Shown: positions 1 through 5,050 of the stretch, in pieces
How positions within the stretch are numbered: the first letter of the stretch is position 1
Layout: the number at the start of each line of letters is the position of its first letter
From: an uncultured Hungatella sp.
Lineage (GTDB): Bacteria; Bacillota; Clostridia; Lachnospirales; Lachnospiraceae
Length of the DNA: 6,327 nucleotides
Direction: 5' to 3'
NCBI GenBank assembly: GCA_959018155.1
Contig: CAUEKH010000155.1
Coordinates: 1 to 6,327 of the forward strand
Notes under the pieces: generated by a model
The model's database searches: none
Seen by the model: only the letters and a program-made list of their open reading frames with translations
Told to the model about the DNA's origin: nothing
Translations under genes and position numbers: made by a program

Positions 1-563
1 GCGTGGATTATGTCACCATTTATACGGCGGATCAGCCGCTGATGGACAGTTCCGGCAACCCTGTCGGCGCTTTGACCGGTTCTGATTTTATCGACAATAT
101 CAGCAATGTCAACTCCTATGAGAAGACGGAACTCGTTCTCTATTTTGCCGACAATTCAGGGGAAAAACTGGTGAAGGAGTCGCGGGAGGTCGTCCACAAT
201 GTCAACACCTCCCTGGAAAAGCTGGTCATCGAGCAGCTGATCGAGGGGCCCCACAGGCCGGGAACGAATGCGACGCTTCCAAAGGATACGAAGCTTTTAA
301 ATGTCTCGGTCAATGAAAATGTATGTTATATCAACTTTGATTCCTCATTTTTAAATAACACGCTTGATGTGAAGGAGTACGTGCCGATCTATTCGATTGT
401 GAATTCGCTGGCAGCCGTATCTTCCATCAACAAGGTGCAGATTTCCGTGAATGGTTCCCAGGATGTGATGTTCCGCGATGCCATTTCCTTAAATCAGCTG
501 TTTGAGAGGAATCTCGATTATAATGCGGAGGAAGATAAGCCTTCGCAGCAGGCTTTGCCGTAA
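1..563 (+). CDS. GerMN-domain (GerM-like) sporulation/germination protein, 3' part only
   Basis: The gene enters from the left edge with its reading frame at base 3 and stops at TAA 561-563; 186 codons are visible and the true start lies outside the window. Visible residues about 41-135 form a GerMN domain: a strand ELVLYFAD, a helix-forming stretch LEKLVIEQLIEGP, then LPKDTKLLNVSVNENVCYINFDSSF. It continues into YSIVNSLAAVSSINKVQISVNG and ends with RNLDY and a short polar tail. The first 35 visible residues (VTIYTADQPLMDSSGNPVGAL...) look like the end of an earlier repeat of the same fold, so the full protein probably has two GerMN domains, as Bacillus GerM does. GerM in Bacillus is a membrane-anchored lipoprotein made in the mother cell and linked to the SpoIIIAH-SpoIIQ channel during engulfment. 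A signal peptide or lipobox cannot be checked because the N-terminus is missing. The family call is firm; the exact role is inferred. Its stop codon lies inside an 18-bp tandem repeat leading into comEC. Confidence 0.88.
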   Translation, partial: VDYVTIYTADQPLMDSSGNPVGALTGSDFIDNISNVNSYEKTELVLYFADNSGEKLVKESREVVHNVNTSLEKLVIEQLIEGPHRPGTNATLPKDTKLLNVSVNENVCYINFDSSFLNNTLDVKEYVPIYSIVNSLAAVSSINKVQISVNGSQDVMFRDAISLNQLFERNLDYNAEEDKPSQQALP

Positions 564-601
564 TAGGTGGCTTTACTGTAAAAGGAGGCTTTACTGTAAC
601 A
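548..601 (+). repeat. 18-bp tandem repeat, three copies, at the GerMN-comEC junction
   Basis: Three adjacent 18-bp units lie at 548-565, 566-583 and 584-601, followed by a partial unit GGAGGA at 602-607. The second and third (GGTGGCTTTACTGTAAAA and GGAGGCTTTACTGTAACA) differ at two positions; the first (GCAGGCTTTGCCGTAATA) is more diverged. Each unit carries TAA at the same place, so the GerMN stop codon at 561-563 is repeated in the same frame at 579-581 and 597-599. The GGNGG box is repeated as well, and the last copy serves as the comEC Shine-Dalgarno. Tandem duplication of a compact stop/Shine-Dalgarno junction explains the pattern. Confidence 0.85.
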
Positions 602-606
602 GGAGG
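601..606 (+). promoter_or_regulatory. Shine-Dalgarno deciding the comEC start
   Basis: AGGAGG lies directly before the comEC start, with only two bases between it and TTG 609-611. An in-frame TAA at 597-599 prevents any earlier start. The next ordinary in-frame ATG, at 717, would remove the first membrane segment and the RPLCL motif seen near the start of many Clostridia ComEC proteins. TTG 609 is therefore preferred despite the tight spacing. Confidence 0.7.
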
Positions 607-608
607 AA

Positions 609-3266
609 TTGAATATAAAACGTCCATTATGTCTGATAGCAGGGGGATTCGTACTTGGAGAGACAGCCGCTTTGCTTACTCTGACATCATGGTTATTTGT
701 GCCGCCTGGACTGGCGATGGGAGGAAGTCTTCTGGTGGGAGGAAGTCTTCTGGTGGGAGGAATCCTTTTAGTGGCAGGTATCCTGCCTGTTGCCATTTCA
801 GGGTCCGGTACGGGAAAAATGAGGAGCAGAAGCGCCATAGGGCTGTTTTTGCTTCTCTTTTCTTTTGTAGCCGGGGCGGTGAGAGGGGAGTGTGAGGTTA
901 GGCAGTGGGAGAAGAGAGATGAGGTCTGCCGGACGCTGGAAAACTGTTTTGTGGAGATCAGGGGAGAGGCAGCAGCGGTGGAAGACCGAGGGGAATACTG
1001 GACTGTGGTTTTAAAGGGGAATGAGGTTTGGGATTTGAGGGGGAGATGGGGAGAAAATCAAGGTGATTCGTGGAAAAATAAAAAGGGTCCGGCAGAAAAT
1101 ACTTTAGAAAGAGAAGGAAGTATGCGGATCCCCTGTGTGGAAATTTCCTTTAAAAAAGAGGATATCCCGGAATGGAAGGTAAAAATCGGAATGATGGTTG
1201 CGGCGACAGGAAAAGTGGAACTTTTTTCGACAGCGCGCAATCCGGGAGAATTTGATTCCAGAGAGTATTACCACGCTCTAGGCGTAGACTGCCGCATGAA
1301 AGGGGAGAATCTGGAGTGGTGCGGCGGCCAGAGCAAGCCGCTGCCCGAACTTCTGCGGCGACTGAGAGAACTGGGGAAGAGAGGTATTTTCCGTTCCGCA
1401 GCAGAGGAGGACGCCGGGATCTTCTGTGCGGCAGTACTCGGTGATAAGAGGGAGCTCAGCGGAGAGATAAAGGCGCTCTATCAGAAAAATGGGATCGCTC
1501 ATCTGCTGGCTATCAGCGGACTTCACCTGTCGCTGATTGGAATGGGGATTTACCGGCTTTTAAGAAAGACCGGTGCGGGATATGGCACAGCAGGGGGAAT
1601 CGGTGTTTGCTTTATCGTCTGCTATGGCATGATGACCGGCAGTTCCGCGTCTGTTCAGCGGGCCGTGATCATGATGGCAGTTTCATTTCTCGCTTCTTAT
1701 CTTGGCAGAACGTATGATTTGCTGTCTTCCGCTTCCCTGGCGCTGCTGTTAATCGCGGGAGAATCACCGCTGCTTCTGACACAGGGCGGCGTCCAGCTTT
1801 CCTTTGGAGCGATTCTGTCTATCGGTGGACTCGGGCCGGCGATTGGGGAGGTGCTTGGAGGTGCACTGGAAGGCAAAAATGCAGTTATCCCAGGAGATAA
1901 ACACAGTAAGTGTTCACAGGTCATATCTGTAAGCCTGGCTATCTGGCTCGGGACGCTGCCCATCGTCCTGTACCATTTTTTCCAGTTTCCCCCATATGGA
2001 ATTTTTTTGAATCTGCTTGTAGTGCCGCTCATGGGAGGTGTGGTCTGTTCCGGTATCGGGGCTTCCATACTTGGAAATCTATGGCCCGTTTTGGGCGTAG
2101 CTGCCGCCGGACCCGGTCATTATATATTGAATGTTTATGATGTGGTGTGCCAGCTGGCGGAACGGCTTCCGGGCCATACGCTCGTCTGGGGAAGACCAGA
2201 GCTGGCGGAGAGTGTGCTGTATTATACGTTGCTGGTGGGGGGATTGGGAGGTTTGAATTATATAGCAGGGAAATGTAAGACGGAAGATGAAAGCAAGCCA
2301 GTGGATAAAAGAAAGTCAGTGGATAAAAGAAATTCAGCAGACGAAAGCAAACCGGCAGCCATTTTTCTCCGCCTCATCAGCCGTAAGTTCCTGAAATTCC
2401 GCCTGCTGCTGTTCCTTTCCACCGTCTTCTTATGCCTCGCTATTCTGCTTCCGCGCCCTGTCGAAGGTCTGGAGGTCATTTTCATGGACGTGGGGCAGGG
2501 GGATGGAATTCTGCTGCGGACGGGGCGGACAGTGATTTTAATTGATGGAGGGAGTACGACAGAGAAATCCCTGGGAAAGTACAGGCTGGAACCGTGTATC
2601 AAGAGCCTTGGAATTTCAAAGATCGACTATGCGTTTATCAGCCATGGCGACGCGGATCATTTGAGCGGGGTAACGTATCTTCTGGAGTCATGCGGGGAGG
2701 TGGAAATTAAAAAACTCCTTATTTCGTGTCAAGGAAAGGAGGACGAAGCGCTCACCGCCCTGGCTGAACTGACGAGACAGCGTGGCGGCGAGGTGAAATA
2801 TTTGACTGCCAAAGAGCAGATTAAGGTGGAAAATCTCACCGTGACCTGCCTTTATCCGGGAGAAAGGGATGTGCCGACAGATAAAAATGAGGAATCAGAG
2901 GTCCTGAAGGTCGACTACGGAAAATGCCACCTCCTCTTCACCGGCGATATGAGTGAGGAGGGCGAGGCGAGACTGCTGGAAGCATTGAAGGCGGAAGGCG
3001 AGGAAATGATTCTGAAAGAAATCCAGATCTTAAAGGTTGCGCACCACGGGTCGCGGTATTCTTCCACAGAAGGGTTCCTCGATGCTCTGGGAGTCCGCTG
3101 GGCCATCCTTTCCTATGCGGAGGGGAATTCCTATGGCCATCCCCATGAAGAAACGGTGGAACGCTTAGAAAGCCGCGGCGTTCAGCTGTACCGGACAGCT
3201 GAGAGCGGGGCTGTCACCTTATGGACTGACGGTGTGCGGGTAAGGTGGAGGGAATTCCTCCATTGA
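609..3266 (+). CDS. comEC: ComEC/Rec2 family DNA internalization channel
   Basis: ComEC is the inner-membrane channel that imports single-stranded DNA during natural transformation. This 885-residue protein is longer than the 776 residues of Bacillus subtilis ComEC. Residues 5-90 hold about three hydrophobic segments, the second built from a GGSLLV repeat. Residues about 95-235 match the OB-like DUF4131 region. Residues about 270-545 form the multi-pass Competence domain with the signature HLLAISGLHLS (298-308). A charged repeat linker (563-580) and one more membrane segment (about 595-614) lead to a metallo-beta-lactamase-like domain from about 620. Its motifs are DVGQGDG (627-633), DGGS (646-649), HGDADH (679-684), FTGD (777-780), AHHGS (811-815) and GHPH (843-846); the metal-binding set looks intact, consistent with the proposed nuclease role on the non-transported strand. 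The TTG start is set by AGGAGG at 601-606. It probably shares a transcript with the GerMN gene. Many Clostridia carry comEC without demonstrated competence, so activity is uncertain. Confidence 0.95.
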   Translation: MNIKRPLCLIAGGFVLGETAALLTLTSWLFVPPGLAMGGSLLVGGSLLVGGILLVAGILPVAISGSGTGKMRSRSAIGLFLLLFSFVAGAVRGECEVRQWEKRDEVCRTLENCFVEIRGEAAAVEDRGEYWTVVLKGNEVWDLRGRWGENQGDSWKNKKGPAENTLEREGSMRIPCVEISFKKEDIPEWKVKIGMMVAATGKVELFSTARNPGEFDSREYYHALGVDCRMKGENLEWCGGQSKPLPELLRRLRELGKRGIFRSAAEEDAGIFCAAVLGDKRELSGEIKALYQKNGIAHLLAISGLHLSLIGMGIYRLLRKTGAGYGTAGGIGVCFIVCYGMMTGSSASVQRAVIMMAVSFLASYLGRTYDLLSSASLALLLIAGESPLLLTQGGVQLSFGAILSIGGLGPAIGEVLGGALEGKNAVIPGDKHSKCSQVISVSLAIWLGTLPIVLYHFFQFPPYGIFLNLLVVPLMGGVVCSGIGASILGNLWPVLGVAAAGPGHYILNVYDVVCQLAERLPGHTLVWGRPELAESVLYYTLLVGGLGGLNYIAGKCKTEDESKPVDKRKSVDKRNSADESKPAAIFLRLISRKFLKFRLLLFLSTVFLCLAILLPRPVEGLEVIFMDVGQGDGILLRTGRTVILIDGGSTTEKSLGKYRLEPCIKSLGISKIDYAFISHGDADHLSGVTYLLESCGEVEIKKLLISCQGKEDEALTALAELTRQRGGEVKYLTAKEQIKVENLTVTCLYPGERDVPTDKNEESEVLKVDYGKCHLLFTGDMSEEGEARLLEALKAEGEEMILKEIQILKVAHHGSRYSSTEGFLDALGVRWAILSYAEGNSYGHPHEETVERLESRGVQLYRTAESGAVTLWTDGVRVRWREFLH
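720..791 (+). repeat. 18-bp in-frame tandem repeat encoding GGSLLV units in a ComEC membrane helix
   Basis: Two identical 18-bp units, GGAGGAAGTCTTCTGGTG, lie at 720-737 and 738-755. A third at 756-773 matches at 14 of 18 positions, and a fourth at 774-791 is degenerate. In the comEC frame they encode GGSLLV, GGSLLV, GGILLV and AGILPV (residues 38-61), which together form the second predicted membrane segment. The period is a multiple of three, so a change in copy number would keep the frame. Confidence 0.9.
2295..2348 (+). repeat. 18-bp in-frame tandem repeat in the charged ComEC linker
   Basis: Units at 2295-2312 (AAGCCAGTGGATAAAAGA) and 2313-2330 (AAGTCAGTGGATAAAAGA) differ by one base, and a third at 2331-2348 is diverged. 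They encode KPVDKR, KSVDKR and NSADES (residues 563-580). The block is flanked by the related sequences DESKP on both sides. It lies in the hydrophilic link between the Competence-domain membrane core and the last membrane segment before the metallo-beta-lactamase-like domain. Confidence 0.85.
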
Positions 3267-3291
3267 CTCTGTTGTCCGCGCCCTGTATAAT
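3263..3291 (+). promoter_or_regulatory. Sigma-A type promoter for holA
   Basis: TTGACT at 3263-3268 and a perfect TATAAT at 3286-3291 are separated by exactly 17 bp. The expected transcription start is near 3298, which gives holA an untranslated leader of about 35 nt. The -35 box includes the comEC stop codon (TGA 3264-3266), so the promoter is embedded in the end of the upstream gene. No terminator is visible between comEC and holA, so readthrough from comEC is also possible. Confidence 0.75.
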
Positions 3292-3332
3292 AATATCATT
3301 GATGAGCCGAGAGAAGGAAGGAAGAGAAATAC

Positions 3333-4304
3333 ATGCAGACGCTGAATCAGGACATAAAGAATCACAGCTTTAAACCGGTCTATCTCCTGTACGGGGAGGA
3401 GGCATTTTTAAAGAACAGCTACAAGAACAGGCTGAAGGAAGCCATCTCCGGCGATGATACGATGAACTACAACCATTTTGAGGGAAAAGGGCTGGATGTC
3501 AATGAGTTAATCAGCCTTGCCGACACCATGCCGTTTTTTGCGGAAAAGCGTCTGATTCTGGTGGAGGACAGCGGATTTTTTAAGAGTGCGGCCGACGAGA
3601 TGGCGGCCTACCTTCCGCAGATGCCGGATACCACCTGTCTGATTTTCGTGGAATCAGAGGTGGACAAACGAAACAAGATGTTCAAGCGAGTGAAAGAACT
3701 GGGTTACGCGGCCGAGATGACGCGGCAGGACTCCGCTCAGCTTGGCAGATGGGCCGGCGCGATTCTGGCAAAGGAAGGGAAGAAGATTACGGGCCGCACC
3801 ATGGAATTATTTTTAAATATGGTCGGCGATGACATGGAAAATATAAAAATGGAACTGGATAAACTGATAAGCTACACACTGGGGCGGGATATTATTACGG
3901 ACGAGGATGTGGAAGCGATCTGCACGGTGCGGGTCACCAACAAGATTTTCGAGATGGTGACCTGTATCGTCAACCGTCAGACGAGAAAGGCTATGGATTT
4001 ATACGAAGATTTGCTGACATTAAAAGAACCGCCCATGCGCATCATGTTCCTGATTGCAAGGCAGTTCAACCAGATTCTGCAGGTGAAGGAACTGATGGCA
4101 AAAGGGATGGAAAAAAGCGCCATCGCGTCGCGGTTAAAACTTCCGCCTTTCGTGGTGGGAAAAATGATGCCCCAGGCGAAATCATTTTCCAGGGAACAGA
4201 TACTGGCGTATGTAAATGAGTGTGTGGATGCGGAAGAAGCGGTAAAGACGGGGCGTCTGGCCGACCGGATGGCCGTAGAACTGCTGCTGACAAGAAAATA
4301 TTAG
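3333..4304 (+). CDS. holA: DNA polymerase III subunit delta
   Basis: The delta subunit is the part of the clamp-loader complex that binds and opens the beta sliding clamp, so that the replicative polymerase can be loaded on DNA. The protein has 323 residues, close to the usual 330-350. Residues 12-135 form the AAA+-like domain I, with KPVYLLYGEEAFL (14-26), a non-functional P-loop typical of delta, and FFAEKRLILVED (68-79), which is conserved in the family. Residues about 140-205 form domain II with the NIKMELDKLISY segment (170-181). Residues about 206-323 form the helical collar domain, including FLIARQFNQILQVKEL (239-254) and LKLPPFVVGKM (268-278). ATG 3333 follows the purine-rich AAGGAAGGAAG at 3314-3324. 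It has its own promoter at 3263-3291. The same order (comEC, then holA, then convergent rpsT) occurs in Bacillus, where the gene was first called yqeN. The call is secure. Confidence 0.95.
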   Translation: MQTLNQDIKNHSFKPVYLLYGEEAFLKNSYKNRLKEAISGDDTMNYNHFEGKGLDVNELISLADTMPFFAEKRLILVEDSGFFKSAADEMAAYLPQMPDTTCLIFVESEVDKRNKMFKRVKELGYAAEMTRQDSAQLGRWAGAILAKEGKKITGRTMELFLNMVGDDMENIKMELDKLISYTLGRDIITDEDVEAICTVRVTNKIFEMVTCIVNRQTRKAMDLYEDLLTLKEPPMRIMFLIARQFNQILQVKELMAKGMEKSAIASRLKLPPFVVGKMMPQAKSFSREQILAYVNECVDAEEAVKTGRLADRMAVELLLTRKY

Positions 4305-4503
4305 GTAAATATAAAATGCCGCCAGCCGGAGCGTGTTCCCGGGGTAATCAGTGTGAGACCGGACACCTCCGATACGGGCGAAACCGCACTCCTCCCGGAA
4401 CTGGCGACATTAATATTATAGTGCGGCGGGGCGGAAAATTCAAGAGAAATGAAAGGAAGGCAGAAGCTTTGAATGCCATAGGAAATGATGCGCTGTCATT
4501 CCA
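4305..4503. other. Non-coding spacer between convergent holA and rpsT, with nested inverted repeats
   Basis: No convincing gene is present. Short frames exist but lack a recognisable product. CGCCAG at 4320-4325 pairs with CTGGCG at 4401-4406, and inside it CCGG at 4326-4329 pairs with CCGG at 4395-4398. A separate pair is CCGCACT (4384-4390) with AGTGCGG (4420-4426); it overlaps the first structure, so the two would compete. The segment 4320-4400 is visibly richer in G and C than the AT-rich stretches on each side. No T-run follows the dyads, so they are not an obvious holA terminator. A structured 3' untranslated region or decayed repeat element is possible; I do not recognise a known RNA family. 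Confidence 0.4.
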
Positions 4504-4542
4504 ATAAAAAATCCCATTCAGTGGGTTAGTCTGAATGGGATT
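4503..4542 (-). terminator. Rho-independent terminator of rpsT
   Basis: Read on the minus strand, AATCCCATTCAG (4542 to 4531), a 9-nt loop and CTGAATGGGATT (4521 to 4510) form a perfect 12-bp stem. It runs directly into a U-run encoded by the six A bases at 4506-4511. It begins 26 nt after the rpsT stop codon. On the plus strand the stem is not followed by T residues, so it should terminate mainly rpsT and not holA. Confidence 0.92.
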
Positions 4543-4568
4543 ACGCTTCAAATATCAGTTTTCTATAA

Positions 4569-4832
4569 TTAAGCCATTGCGTTTACAGCCTTAGAGATTC
4601 TGGATACTTTTCTGGAAGCGGTATTCTTGTGATATACGCCCTTGGAAGCAGCCTTATCAATCTCGGAAATAGCGCTTGTTAAACATGCCTGTGCAGCAGC
4701 CTTGTCACCGGCGTTAACAGCAGCCTCTACCTTCTTGATAGATGTTTTCACTCTGGATCTGATCGCTTTGTTTCTAGCAGCTTTCGTTTCATTTACTAAG
4801 ATTCTTTTCTTTGCAGATTTAATGTTAGCCAA
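4569..4832 (-). CDS. rpsT: 30S ribosomal protein S20
   Basis: S20 is a primary binding protein of the small ribosomal subunit that contacts 16S rRNA and helps 30S assembly. The protein is 87 residues, the normal size. It shows the characteristic ANIKSAKKRI start, a basic first helix (ETKAARNKAIRSRVKTSIKK), an alanine-rich middle and the ending KGVYHKNTASRKVSRISKAVNAMA. The start is TTG at 4832-4830: the protein then begins (M)ANIKSAKK as in the family, and GGAGG lies exactly 8 nt upstream. A further in-frame TTG at 4847 would add five residues but overlaps that GGAGG, so it is rejected. The gene is monocistronic, with a promoter at 4920-4948 and a terminator at 4503-4542. It is convergent with holA and divergent from gpr, as in Bacillus. 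The TTG start recalls the UUG start of Escherichia coli rpsT, which limits translation and takes part in autogenous control; regulation here is inference. Confidence 0.96.
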   Translation of the reverse strand: MANIKSAKKRILVNETKAARNKAIRSRVKTSIKKVEAAVNAGDKAAAQACLTSAISEIDKAASKGVYHKNTASRKVSRISKAVNAMA

Positions 4833-4840
4833 TCTGTACA

Positions 4841-4845
4841 CCTCC
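4841..4845 (-). promoter_or_regulatory. Shine-Dalgarno deciding the rpsT start
   Basis: GGAGG on the minus strand (CCTCC on plus) is followed by TG and then six more bases before TTG 4832-4830, an 8-nt gap and a good initiation distance. It selects this TTG over the upstream in-frame TTG at 4847. Confidence 0.85.
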
Positions 4846-4868
4846 AATATTATGATATATTATAATCT

Positions 4869-4884
4869 GGTTTGCATCAAAGCC
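4869..4884 (-). promoter_or_regulatory. Possible small hairpin in the rpsT mRNA leader
   Basis: The minus-strand sequence GGCTTTGATGCAAACC can fold as GG/CC plus TTTG/CAAA around the three-base loop ATG, with one bulged C. It lies about midway in the predicted leader of about 80 nt. Between it and the Shine-Dalgarno is an AT-rich imperfect palindrome (ATTAT...ATAAT, 4849-4866). A role in feedback by S20 is conceivable but not shown by the sequence. Confidence 0.3.
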
Positions 4885-4919
4885 TGGACACGGACAGTTC
4901 AATGTAAACATACCTTTGT

Positions 4920-4948
4920 ATTTTATCGAATAAACCGTGGAATGTCAA
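4920..4948 (-). promoter_or_regulatory. Sigma-A promoter of rpsT
   Basis: On the minus strand a perfect TTGACA (4948-4943) and TAAAAT (4925-4920) are separated by 17 bp. The predicted transcription start is near 4913, giving a leader of about 80 nt before TTG 4832. This near-consensus promoter suits a highly expressed ribosomal protein gene. A second AT-rich -10-like TATAAT at 4864-4859 has no matching -35 box. Confidence 0.85.
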
Positions 4949-4957
4949 TACATAAAT
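4928..4957 (+). promoter_or_regulatory. Weak candidate forespore (sigma-G-like) promoter for gpr
   Basis: GAATA at 4928-4932 and CATAAAT at 4951-4957 are 18 bp apart, resembling the sigma-G pattern (GNATA, 17-18 bp, CATNNTA) with mismatches at the end of the -10 box. In Bacillus, gpr is transcribed in the forespore by sigma-F and sigma-G. No sigma-A promoter facing gpr is evident. The candidate overlaps the divergent rpsT promoter and would leave a leader of about 85 nt. Confidence 0.25.
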
Positions 4958-5050
4958 CCTTATTTTTTGCAGAAAATACCATGGAAAGCAGGATTCACAG
5001 TCTCATGTCATGGGAACGGGAGTCATAGGAATGAGAGAAAGGTGCAAATT

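Noticed and set aside
720..791. CRISPR-like array
   Set aside because: Units are directly adjacent with no spacers and are in frame inside a coding gene; the same holds for the other two arrays.
518..838. Minus-strand frame with RRLPPT repeats opposite the start of comEC
   Set aside because: The peptide repeat is just the antisense reading of the ComEC GGSLLV tandem repeat; comEC is well supported on the other strand.
1697..2068. Minus-strand frame of 123 codons inside comEC
   Set aside because: It lies fully opposite the conserved Competence domain and has no recognisable protein features.
4220..4507. Open frame of 95 codons beginning inside holA and running to the rpsT terminator
   Set aside because: It overlaps the end of holA, has no ribosome binding site at its start and its protein resembles no family I know; G+C-rich DNA leaves frames open by chance.
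4421..4507. Short frames in the same spacer: 28 codons from GTG 4421, or 12 codons from TTG 4469 after AAGGAAGG
   Set aside because: The longer lacks a Shine-Dalgarno; the shorter has a purine-rich site but is too small to support as a gene without conservation.
4833..4847. Longer rpsT start at TTG 4847
   Set aside because: It would translate through the GGAGG that serves TTG 4832 and add residues absent from S20.
4937..5050. Extended gpr start at GTG 4937
   Set aside because: There is no Shine-Dalgarno before it, the added residues are not GPR-like, and ATG 5051 places RTDLAVE close to the N-terminus as in other GPRs.
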